Source: Leyella lascolaii (lineage in GTDB: Bacteria > Bacteroidota > Bacteroidia > Bacteroidales > Bacteroidaceae). From it: a DNA stretch of 64,000 nucleotides. The stretch is taken from positions 239,130-303,129 of the forward strand of contig NZ_LT556049.1 of assembly GCF_900079775.1 (NCBI RefSeq), written 5' to 3'. Positions 46,486-54,789 of this stretch are shown one piece after another (within the stretch, counting starts at the first letter, position 1; each line of letters starts with the position of its first letter). The translations under genes were made by a program, and so were the position numbers. The notes beneath the pieces are model-generated. The model was not told the DNA's origin, did not search any database, and saw nothing but the letters and a program-made list of their open reading frames with translations.

Positions 46486-46666
46486 TAGAGACGCAAAATC
46501 TTGCGTCTCACAAGCAAGGATGCGCTATTAATTGGGGTGATGATACGCCTAAAACTGTCTGGTTTCACTGCTCGTGATACGCAAGTGAGCGCAATTGTCA
46601 CATGCGTATTATCAATATGGCTTATTGCGCATGACTCCCCGGGAGGCGCAAAATGTTGCGCCTCCC
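46486..46666. repeat. Palindrome with a decayed partner
   Basis: Intact palindrome 46488-46509. The core GATGCGCTATTAATTGGGGTGA follows in two decayed pieces, and then a diverged palindrome at 46641-46666 with arms GGGAGGCGCAA and TTGCGCCTCCC. Both arms of the latter have changed together (GAGACG to GAGGCG), so the base-pairing has been kept. Confidence 0.8.
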
Positions 46667-46909
46667 GAGGGCGGACGCCACCATTATCATTGATGGGAAA
46701 CGGTATGGTTTATACACTGGCAAACTCCCGATACAGCACACCACATATTCTACGAAACAGGAACAAAACATGTATGGCGTCAGGACGAAGTACGGATAAA
46801 ACATGATGGGCTGTTCCGGGACAAAAAACCGCCGCCACGGCTGTATCGTTCCGTAGCGGCGGCGTTATGGGGGTGTGGCATGGCGTCATGCATCCATGCC
46901 GTTCCGCAC

Positions 46910-49900
46910 TCATCTCACAGCCTTCTTCTTTCCGTCAACGATGTATACCCCTTTTGGCAGAGACGACATGTCGTCAGCCGATGTGGAGAGCCGTCTGCCG
47001 TCGATGGTGTACACACCTTTCGCGTTACTGTCTGTACCAGTTGCCACGGGAGACGTTATGCCGTCGGTGGTGACCTTGTTTATGCGGAAATAATCCACCT
47101 TGAACCATCCGTTCTTGAACACTGTTCCGGGCGTGCCGTCAGGGTTGTAGTTGCCCGAACGTATGCCGAGAGTGAGGTCCTCTCCCTCACTTATGTCCGT
47201 ATACACCCACATGTCCTGCATGACATAGTTGCCTGACTGTCCGCCGATGTATCCAGCGAAGGTGTTGTTCTCACCGTCTGTGAGGCAGCCCCGGTAGTCG
47301 TAGTCCATTCCGTAGTACTGCACGTCGTCGTTGGCGAAGAGCCTTGTGTTCGACAGTAGTCCTTCCTCCACCCACAGCTTGCACTGTATGAGATAACGTC
47401 CCGGCGTGAGACTCTCCGCCTTTATGGTCTGGCTGAGCTGGAAACCGTCAGGCATGTAGTCGTCGTGCGGCTGGAACCAGCATGCGTTTGTGCCGTGCGG
47501 GTTTGCCGCATCGTTGTTAAGTCCGTAAGAGTTACCGGGGAACGAGCCGTTCAGATGCCATCCGTAAGGAGTGTAACGGCGCGTCTGTCCGGACGTGTTC
47601 TCGCGTATTGTGCCGTTGTCATCGTAGAGTTCGAAGTCGTAGTTGGTTATAAGCTTTTCGGTGAGCGTAAGGTCCTCTTCCGAGGTATCGGGAAAAGCGT
47701 CGGTCTTCTCAATCCTGAAGTCGTCCACCTTGAACCATCCCGAGTTGTCTGATGCGTACGAGCCGTCGTTTCTTCTGTTTCCCGTGCGTATGCCGATCTT
47801 GAGATCCTCGCCTTCCTTTATCTCAATGTAGACAGCCATGTTTCTCAGAACGATGGAGTTGGCGTCGCCTCCGTCATATCCGGCATAGGTGTTGTTCTCG
47901 CCCGGTGTGAGCACGTTGGTGTAGTCAGACTCCTTTCCGAAGTACTGCACATTGTTGTTGGCGAAGAGTCGGCAGTTGGTGAGCATCGCCTTTTCCACCC
48001 ACAGGCGGCATGTCACTCTGTAGATGCCAGGCTCAAGCTTGTCCGCGCTTACGGTCTGCGACAGCTCGAAGTCTGCCGGGAACGGACGGCTGAGGAACCA
48101 GCACAGGTTGTTTCCGTGATAGTTGCCCCCGTCGTTGTTTATTCCCCACGACTCACCGTTGAGACGGCTTGTGTCCGCCTGCCATCCGTAAGGCACGCCC
48201 CTCCGTGTCTCCCCTTCGGGGTTGAGGTTGCCGTCGTGGTCGTATTCGAAGTCAGGGTTTGTGAGCAACTGTGATGTCAGACTGTCGCTGTCGCCCTCGA
48301 GCGGAGTGCTGTGTATCTCGCTGAGCACCACGCCCGGATCGAGCATCCACACTCTCACGGTGACTGTCTTGTCGCTGTCGGAGTCGTAGACCACCGCTCC
48401 CTCGTTGTATCCCTGTATGGATGTCTTGTTCCATTTTCCCTCCATAGCCGTTGTCTTAAGCGAGCGTATCTCCGCCTCTCCGCCGTCCACGGATATCGCT
48501 ATCCTAAGGTCGTAGGCGGCGTTTACGGGGAATGTGGGCAGACAACGTGCCTCTATGGTGTTGATGCCCCGCCTCACGGCTATCTCATATTCGGCGTATG
48601 GCGCGCTGTCGAGCCTGTCGGCGCCGTATGCCGTCATGTCCATGGGCCACACGGTGAGGGATGCTCCGCTTATGCCCAGTCCTCTCATGACGGTCAGGTT
48701 GCCTCCCGAAGCCTTGAAATCTGTCGCAGGCACAGCCTCAGCAGGTGTGGGGGCGACAGTCTTATGCTCCTTTGACACACTCGATATTGTGGCAGTCTCC
48801 GGCATGTTGAACTGCGTTCCGCCGTTCGGTTTCCAGCTCATCATGCCTCGCCATTTTCCTCCTGCCGTCTCGTTGTTGTACTTGCGCGTGATTATGTCTA
48901 TCTGTCTGTATGCCGCCCTTGCCTCCGCGGCGCATGCCATAGCCTTCTCCCTGTCGCCGGCATCAGCCCATGTGATGCTCTGCGCAGCCCTGAATGTCTT
49001 TACGTTCATATAATATGCGGCTTTCACGGGATATTCTATCATCTCGTAAAAAGCGTCCTGCAGTGCGGCGGGCACGGAGCCTCTGATGTTCTCCACACGG
49101 CTCACCAGCTCCTCATATGCGGCTATGCGGCTGTCCATCTCCTCCATGGTGTAGCTCACCTTGAATATGTGCTCGGGCTTGCCGGCAGCCGCCAGCCTGT
49201 AGTATTCCTCCTTTATGGCAGCCAGCTCATCGGCAGTCTGCTCGCCGAATGTCTTCGCCATCCAGTATCTTGTGAACTTCCAGGCGTTCTCCGGAGTCCA
49301 TCTGTCGATGTCCCAAGCCAGCTCCATGCAGAACTCAAGCTCCGCCTCGGCAGGCTTTATGTCGCCTACGTTGATTATCCACTGGGTGTCCATGCCGTTC
49401 CGGTAGCCCTTTGTCAGCTCATAACTAATGAGAGACGGCGATATGCTCGACAGCCAGAGATAGGACGCCGGAGTGCCGAGATAGGACAGATGATAGTATA
49501 TTCCGTTGCCTCCGCTGCGCGCCTGCTCGGCGTCGGTCGGCAGCTGGCGTATGTAGCCATGGTTGTCGTCCACCCACAGGAGCGTCACGTCGTCGGGCAC
49601 CTTCAGTCCGGCGTTGTAGGCGTCGAGCACCTCCTTATAAGGTATGAAGGCTTGCGGAATGGTCGTCGGGTCGCCTATCGAGTCGGCAAGGAGCTGTCTC
49701 TGGTAGGCTATTATCTCCGTGAGTCCGCGCACCTTGTCGGCTGTTGTCGGGTAGCCGTTGATGCCCTCGTCGTGCACACCGCGCATTCCGAGCGTGTAGA
49801 TGGCGTCATATCCCCGGCTCTCTCCCACTCTGTCAGCCCAGTATTTCTGCACCATCGCCTTGTTGGTGGCATAGTTGAAGTCGCTGTTGCCGTGTCCTCC

Positions 49901-50767
49901 GTAGCGGTCCCACTCCCAAAGGTTGTCGCGCAACATCTGCTCGCAGTGGCTCGAACCGAGCATAATGTCGTACTTGCGTGCCACGGGCAGATTGTCCTTG
50001 TTTGCCCAGAAAGCCTCTGTCTGATGGTGCATGGCAGGCCACAGGGTGTTGGCTCTGAGGCGGAGCAGCAGTTCCATCACCTTGGCATAGGTCTTCGGAC
50101 CCATGTTTCCGTGGTCGGACTCGAAGTTGTCCTTTGCCCACACCCATATGCCCCAGTCTTCGTCGTTGATGAATATGCCCCTGTATTTCACCGAAGGCTC
50201 GCCCACCAGCGTCCTGTCACCGCCCACATGGAGAGCCTGTCTTTTCTGCGGAGCCACGTCAGCCCACCATATGAAGGGCGACACTCCTGCCAGACGCGAT
50301 ATCTCGAACAGAGCGTATGCCGTGCCGCGCGGCGTGCTGCCGAACACCACGAGAGCCTTGTCGAGTCCGTCAACCGGATTTTCCACCATCTGCAGACCGA
50401 AAGCCTCCCACTTGCCTTTTATTCCGCTCACGTCGAGCCTGCCGCTTTCCACCATGCCGTCTATGAGCGACGACTGTCCTATTGTGCCCGCTATCACGGC
50501 GGTTCCGGCAGATGGAACGGAGGTGAGGACGGCAGGTCTCACACCTGTCACCGTCTCAATGTCACCGCATACCGCCTGTGCGGCAGTTGCCACAACCTCA
50601 GCGTCGGCGGCGTCTATCACAAAAGGCGCAGCACCGTCTTCCTGAGTCACGAGAGCCATACCGTCAGTCCGGCTCTCCTCACTTATCGTGATGTCGACGG
50701 CATGAACAGCGTTACATGCCATTGAAAGCGCGACGATAAGTGCTGAAAAAGATAATGAATGTTTCAT
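46910..50767 (-). CDS. GH115-family glycoside hydrolase with two repeated C-terminal carbohydrate-binding-like modules
   Basis: A 1285-residue exported protein. The signal peptide ends near ACNAVHA. Residues about 30-830 match GH115 alpha-(4-O-methyl)glucuronidases: KYRGIFINDEDWGIW, LLLRLRANTLWPAMHHQ, EAFWANKDN and LLWVDDNHGYIRQLP. Two copies of a module of about 195 residues follow (about 832-1025 and 1039-1230), each with NPDFEYD/NYDFELY, PYGWQ/PYGWH, NNDGGNYHG/NNDAANPHG, CRLWVE/CKLWVE, LFANNNVQYFG/LFANDDVQYYG and GWFKVD. The last about 40 residues (GVYTIDGRRL ... LPKGVYIVDGKKKAVR) resemble short type IX sorting tails. It would release glucuronic acid from plant glycans. It starts 38 bases after the paralogous gene, in the same operon. 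Confidence 0.85.
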   Translation of the reverse strand: MKHSLSFSALIVALSMACNAVHAVDITISEESRTDGMALVTQEDGAAPFVIDAADAEVVATAAQAVCGDIETVTGVRPAVLTSVPSAGTAVIAGTIGQSSLIDGMVESGRLDVSGIKGKWEAFGLQMVENPVDGLDKALVVFGSTPRGTAYALFEISRLAGVSPFIWWADVAPQKRQALHVGGDRTLVGEPSVKYRGIFINDEDWGIWVWAKDNFESDHGNMGPKTYAKVMELLLRLRANTLWPAMHHQTEAFWANKDNLPVARKYDIMLGSSHCEQMLRDNLWEWDRYGGHGNSDFNYATNKAMVQKYWADRVGESRGYDAIYTLGMRGVHDEGINGYPTTADKVRGLTEIIAYQRQLLADSIGDPTTIPQAFIPYKEVLDAYNAGLKVPDDVTLLWVDDNHGYIRQLPTDAEQARSGGNGIYYHLSYLGTPASYLWLSSISPSLISYELTKGYRNGMDTQWIINVGDIKPAEAELEFCMELAWDIDRWTPENAWKFTRYWMAKTFGEQTADELAAIKEEYYRLAAAGKPEHIFKVSYTMEEMDSRIAAYEELVSRVENIRGSVPAALQDAFYEMIEYPVKAAYYMNVKTFRAAQSITWADAGDREKAMACAAEARAAYRQIDIITRKYNNETAGGKWRGMMSWKPNGGTQFNMPETATISSVSKEHKTVAPTPAEAVPATDFKASGGNLTVMRGLGISGASLTVWPMDMTAYGADRLDSAPYAEYEIAVRRGINTIEARCLPTFPVNAAYDLRIAISVDGGEAEIRSLKTTAMEGKWNKTSIQGYNEGAVVYDSDSDKTVTVRVWMLDPGVVLSEIHSTPLEGDSDSLTSQLLTNPDFEYDHDGNLNPEGETRRGVPYGWQADTSRLNGESWGINNDGGNYHGNNLCWFLSRPFPADFELSQTVSADKLEPGIYRVTCRLWVEKAMLTNCRLFANNNVQYFGKESDYTNVLTPGENNTYAGYDGGDANSIVLRNMAVYIEIKEGEDLKIGIRTGNRRNDGSYASDNSGWFKVDDFRIEKTDAFPDTSEEDLTLTEKLITNYDFELYDDNGTIRENTSGQTRRYTPYGWHLNGSFPGNSYGLNNDAANPHGTNACWFQPHDDYMPDGFQLSQTIKAESLTPGRYLIQCKLWVEEGLLSNTRLFANDDVQYYGMDYDYRGCLTDGENNTFAGYIGGQSGNYVMQDMWVYTDISEGEDLTLGIRSGNYNPDGTPGTVFKNGWFKVDYFRINKVTTDGITSPVATGTDSNAKGVYTIDGRRLSTSADDMSSLPKGVYIVDGKKKAVR

Positions 50768-50805
50768 GTAGTGTAGTTTTTAGTCAATTATTGTACCTGT
50801 TCTGT

Positions 50806-53607
50806 TCATCTCACAGCCTTCTTCTTACCACCGACGATGTATATCCCGCGTTTCAGCTGAGCCTCCGTCGTGTTGTCGCGGCTCACGAGTTGTCCGTCGA
50901 GAGAGTATATTCCCTCTGGCGCGGGGGAGGCGGCGGAGGTATGAGAGCTGTCTATCGAGGTGGGCGTGAGGCGGTGGATGCGGAAGAAATCCACCTTGAA
51001 CCATCCCGCGTTGTCGGTAGCCACGGTGCCGTTGTTCTTCCTGTTGCCTGTCTTTATGCCTATTGTGAGGTCCTCGCCGTCGGCTATGTCCACCGTCACC
51101 TCCATCTCTTTCAGCACGATGTCCGACGTGTTTCCTCCGGCATATCCGGCGTAGTCGGCATGCTCGCCTTCGGTAAGCAGGTTGGTGTAGTCGCTTTTAT
51201 ATCCGTAATACTGCACGTTGTCGTTGGCGAAGAGTCGGCACGACGTCTTCTTGTTCACCTCCACCCACAGGCGGCAAGCCACCCGGTAGGTGCCCGCCCC
51301 GAGCTTCTCGGCGGGTATGGTCTGGTAGAGTGTGAACTTGTCGGGCATCGGTACGGAGTTTATCCAGCACACGTTGAGCCCGTGGGGATTCTTCGCGTCC
51401 TGGTTTATTCCGTATGAGTCGAGCCCGTTGGCGCCCTTTTTCAGTGTGCCTTCCGACTCCCATCCGTAGGGAATGCCGCGCTCGATGTTGCCCGAGGGGT
51501 TATGCTGTCCGTTGTGCTTCAGCTCGAAGTCGTAGTTGTCTATGAGCTGGCGGGTGAGCGTGAGGTCCTCGTTCTCGGCGAGGCGCGAACGTATTATGTC
51601 TATCTTGCCGTCCATGTCGAACTTGTCATCCGTGTCGTACCAACCATCGAACACGTCATGCTCCGACGCAGTGAGCGCAGACTTGGCGGCTTTCATCTCA
51701 GTAAGCGCGCGGGAGAGGTCGTCAAACCGGCTGTCAGCATGTTTGTAGGCGTGTGTGAAGTAATGGGTTGCCGCGCTCAGATGAGCCATGTAATGGGCGT
51801 ATGCCGCCACGTGGTCGTAGAAGAAAGTCTGCCTGTCGGCGGGCAGGAGCGGCATGAGCCGGTCGCAGCGGTCAGCCACATCGGCGAACGCCTCCATCTC
51901 CGCAGCCGTGCCGTCGATGATGCTCTGCACCTGATTGTCGCCCTCTATGCGGAACGTGCGGCCCGGAACGCTCTCATAGCCTATCTCCTTCAGCGGATTG
52001 TCTGAATAGCTGTTCCATGCGTCGTTTATCTGTTTTATCACCTGCGCGTGCCTCAGGTCCTGGAAGACATACTGACGGTCGAACCCTCCGGGGAAGTCGC
52101 TCTTCTTCTGATTCCAGTATGAATAGTAGAAGTCGTGTATTATTCCGGCAGCCTCGGCGGCATGTTCCTCACCGAAATACTGGCTGCAGAACGAGGCGAG
52201 GAAGGTGTCGGTGTCGTAGGTCTCCGCGTTCCACATCATCGCGGCGTTGGCACTCATCTCCATGAGAAACTCACGCAGGTTGCCCGCGTTCACCACACTG
52301 AACGTGAGAGGACCCTTCGACTGCACGTAGCGGTAGTTGTCCTCCATCTTCCACGGTCCCTCTGCCGGAGCAAGATGCGCGCCTGTTGAGTAGAACTGAA
52401 GGTTCATGTAGTAGCCCAGCTTCACGTTATCCTCGTTGTTCCAAGCCACGAGGTCGTCGTAGGGATAGTGGTCGCGGCGTCCTGCCACGAATGTCCATAG
52501 CATGTTGGTAGCCGTAGGCGGCTGTATGTGTCCGGCTGCGAGGAGCGACGATATCTCGTCGTAGAAGGTCATTCTCACGAACGGATTGTCCTCTCCTGTC
52601 GACTCGCGTATCATCTCATACTGCGTGTTCACCATCTCGGTGATGACCTTCCCGCGCTCCGCGTCAGACTCCGGCGCGTCGACGAACACCGACCAGAAGG
52701 GCTGGTCTGTCTTTCCCCGGAACGACACCTGCCACAGATTCTCCACCCCGCTGTTCTTCACCGCGTCGATGGAATACTGCCAGAACTCCTTCAGTGACGC
52801 CATGTCCTTCACCGAGAGAGGCGGCGGCGTGGTGTGGCGCACCTCTTTCCAGTAAGCGTCCCAGTTGGCGAAGCTGTTGTTGAGTGCTATCATGTGGTGT
52901 GAGGTAAGCACCAGTCCGTATTTCTTGTAGAGCTGTGCCTCGCTGTTGAGCGTGCCGTCTGTGGTCACGGTGGCGGTGTGCTCTACGGTGTTGAGCTTCA
53001 GTCTGAGCATTGTCTCGAGCCACAGTTCGTTGTTGTCACTGCTCTTGGCGCGCCACGGAATGAACAGGTCCTCATCGTTGGGGAACCATGCCCGATAGCG
53101 CACTGTGGGCGACGGCTGGAAGTAACTGTACGCCGCCGGCACCTCCACAGCGTCCTTATGCTCCGGCTGCCAGCTGCACCAGTACCACAGCGGCGGCACT
53201 CCGAGGAACTTCTCGCTGAACGAGTAGATGGCATAGATGGTTCCGCGCATGTCCATGCCGTGCAGGTATATGCGGTTGCCGTCGGCTTTTATGCGGTGAG
53301 CCTCGAAGGTGTTGTCGCCCCACCCTTCAGTCTCCGCAGGCAGGAACGCCCTTGACGACGGTGTGGCGTCGTTCACCACGACGAGCTCAATGCCGCTTCC
53401 GGTGATGCCGTCCTTCACTTCCGGCTTGAAGCCCATCACCTTGCCGAAGTCGCGGCACAGCGCATCTACCGCCAGTCTGACCGGTCCGCACTCGTCCGCA
53501 GACATCACTACAGACGTGTTCTCCTTTGTGATTGTAATCGCGTTGTCCGCCTTTGACATCTGAAAGGCGGCAATGCACATAATCATAATGGTAAATAATC
53601 TTCTCAT
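50806..53607 (-). CDS. Divergent GH115-like glycoside hydrolase with one C-terminal module
   Basis: A 933-residue exported protein (signal MRRLFTIMIMCIAAFQMSKA). Residues about 25-670 resemble GH115 but are more divergent: VRYRAWFPNDEDLFIPW replaces the usual KYRGIFINDED segment, and WLETMLRLKLNTVEHTA replaces LRLRANTLWPAM. A substrate other than xylan-type glucuronic acid is possible. Residues about 687-890 are the same module that occurs twice in the next gene (NYDFELK, PYGWES, NQDAKNPHG, CRLWVE, LFANDNVQYYG, GWFKVD). The end (EGIYSLDGQLV ... KRGIYIVGGKKKAVR) is the same sorting-type tail. First gene of the operon; a 22-bp palindrome array lies directly upstream. Confidence 0.78.
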   Translation of the reverse strand: MRRLFTIMIMCIAAFQMSKADNAITITKENTSVVMSADECGPVRLAVDALCRDFGKVMGFKPEVKDGITGSGIELVVVNDATPSSRAFLPAETEGWGDNTFEAHRIKADGNRIYLHGMDMRGTIYAIYSFSEKFLGVPPLWYWCSWQPEHKDAVEVPAAYSYFQPSPTVRYRAWFPNDEDLFIPWRAKSSDNNELWLETMLRLKLNTVEHTATVTTDGTLNSEAQLYKKYGLVLTSHHMIALNNSFANWDAYWKEVRHTTPPPLSVKDMASLKEFWQYSIDAVKNSGVENLWQVSFRGKTDQPFWSVFVDAPESDAERGKVITEMVNTQYEMIRESTGEDNPFVRMTFYDEISSLLAAGHIQPPTATNMLWTFVAGRRDHYPYDDLVAWNNEDNVKLGYYMNLQFYSTGAHLAPAEGPWKMEDNYRYVQSKGPLTFSVVNAGNLREFLMEMSANAAMMWNAETYDTDTFLASFCSQYFGEEHAAEAAGIIHDFYYSYWNQKKSDFPGGFDRQYVFQDLRHAQVIKQINDAWNSYSDNPLKEIGYESVPGRTFRIEGDNQVQSIIDGTAAEMEAFADVADRCDRLMPLLPADRQTFFYDHVAAYAHYMAHLSAATHYFTHAYKHADSRFDDLSRALTEMKAAKSALTASEHDVFDGWYDTDDKFDMDGKIDIIRSRLAENEDLTLTRQLIDNYDFELKHNGQHNPSGNIERGIPYGWESEGTLKKGANGLDSYGINQDAKNPHGLNVCWINSVPMPDKFTLYQTIPAEKLGAGTYRVACRLWVEVNKKTSCRLFANDNVQYYGYKSDYTNLLTEGEHADYAGYAGGNTSDIVLKEMEVTVDIADGEDLTIGIKTGNRKNNGTVATDNAGWFKVDFFRIHRLTPTSIDSSHTSAASPAPEGIYSLDGQLVSRDNTTEAQLKRGIYIVGGKKKAVR

Positions 53608-53649
53608 AAAAGTTGAAAGTAAAAAGGTAAAAAAGTAACAATGTAAAAA

Positions 53650-53946
53650 TATTATAGTAGCAGTGATAAAATATCAGAGCAACAGTGATAGAATATCATA
53701 GTAGCAGTGATAAAGTATCATAGCAACAGTGATAGAATATCATAGTAGCAGTGATAAAGTATCATAGCAGCAGTGATAGAATATCATAGCAGCAATGGTA
53801 AAGTATCAGAGCAGCAGTGATAGAATATCATAGCAGCAATGGTAAAGTATCAGAGCAACAGTGATAGAATATCATAGTAGCAATGGTAAGATATCATATT
53901 AATAATGATAGGATGTTATAGTAACAGTTGCAGTGCCATCAGGTCA
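53650..53946. repeat. 22-bp array of GATAnnnTATC palindromes, two unit types alternating
   Basis: Thirteen units begin at 53661, 53683, 53705 and so on to 53925, with no deviation from 22 bases. Odd units (B) read CAGTGATAAAGTATCATAG or CAATGGTAAAGTATCAGAG. Even units (A) read CAGTGATAGAATATCATAG. The two types alternate without exception, so the higher-order period is 44. Most units contain GATAnnnTATC (or GGTAnnnTATC), an 11-base inverted repeat. It ends about 50 bases upstream of the first GH115 gene on the minus strand. No convincing -7 element was found between; TACCTTTTTA near 53620 (minus strand) is the best. Confidence 0.92.
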
Positions 53947-54197
53947 ATGGCTTCGCAGGTTATCATATGTCATACGCACATGTGTGCGGCTTCTGTCAGG
54001 ATGGGATGCGCGGCGTGAGCGTGACAGCCGGGGCATGACGCACGGTTGTCTTGCCGGAGAGGGCTTGCGGAAGAAGGCGAACACGCGCGGAGACTTGCTT
54101 CCGGCGATGTATATGCCGGTGGCGTACGCACTTCTGAGCGCACGTCGGTGTGGCGGGAGCAAGTGCGGTGACGGACCTTGCCACCGCACTTACAGCG
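53947..54197. other. Gene-free spacer, possible gene remnant
   Basis: No gene is seen. On the minus strand, one frame reads ATGIYIAGSKSPRVF near 54120-54075, reminiscent of the GIYIVGGKK tails of the two downstream proteins. It may be the eroded end of a lost gene; weak evidence. Confidence 0.3.
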
Positions 54198-54704
54198 TCA
54201 GTTTGTCTTGAAGTCGTACTTCACTTCGGCAAGTTCCTTGTTTGCCTTCTCTATCTTCGCGCCCAGTCCAGCCTTGTATTCGGCAAGGCGTGCGGCTACG
54301 TCCTCATCGGCGAGGGCTATCATCTCCACTGCGAGTATGGCGGCGTTCATCGCGCCGTTCACCCCTACCGTAGCCACAGGTATGCCCGGCGGCATCTGTA
54401 TGATGCTCAGCATGGCGTCGAGTCCGTCGAGCATTCCCTTTATGGGTACGCCTATCACGGGCAGCGTTGTCATTGCCGCTATCACTCCGGGCAGTGCCGC
54501 AGCCATTCCCGCTCCGGCTATGATGACCTTTATGCCGCGTCCCTTCGCCTCCTTGGCAAACTGTTCCACCGCCTGCGGTGTGCGGTGTGCGGAGAGGGCG
54601 TTCACTTCAAACGGTATCCGCATGTCGTTGAGAAACTTGCATGCTTTCTCCATTACGGGCATGTCGCTTGTGCTGCCCATGATGATGCTGACTGATGGTT
54701 TCAT
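54198..54704 (-). CDS. purE: 5-(carboxyamino)imidazole ribonucleotide mutase
   Basis: A 168-residue class I PurE of the usual length: IIMGSTSDMPVM, LSAHRTPQAV, IAGAGMAAALPGVIAAM, and SIIQMPPGIPVATVGVNGAMNAA. It converts N5-CAIR to CAIR in purine synthesis and forms octamers. It is the last gene of a probable rpoN-PAP2-purE operon (85-base gap). Confidence 0.96.
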   Translation of the reverse strand: MKPSVSIIMGSTSDMPVMEKACKFLNDMRIPFEVNALSAHRTPQAVEQFAKEAKGRGIKVIIAGAGMAAALPGVIAAMTTLPVIGVPIKGMLDGLDAMLSIIQMPPGIPVATVGVNGAMNAAILAVEMIALADEDVAARLAEYKAGLGAKIEKANKELAEVKYDFKTN

Positions 54705-54789
54705 GTGTCGTTATGTTTTTATGTTGCTGTTGTTTTATTTCCCTGTCATTGCCTGCGAGCCGCCGGCAGCCTGCGCAAAGCCTCCTCCG

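Noticed and set aside
45422..46601. Many short frames reading MRLTSKDALL...VRRKILRLY
   Set aside because: They are translations of the GAGACGCAA palindrome elements and recur wherever the element occurs, in either orientation.
49169..50725. Long plus-strand open frame opposite the first GH115 gene
   Set aside because: It is a shadow of the GC-rich coding strand. The minus strand carries clear GH115 homology.
53650..53946. CRISPR array
   Set aside because: The units are contiguous 22-bp repeats without unique spacers, and no cas genes are present.
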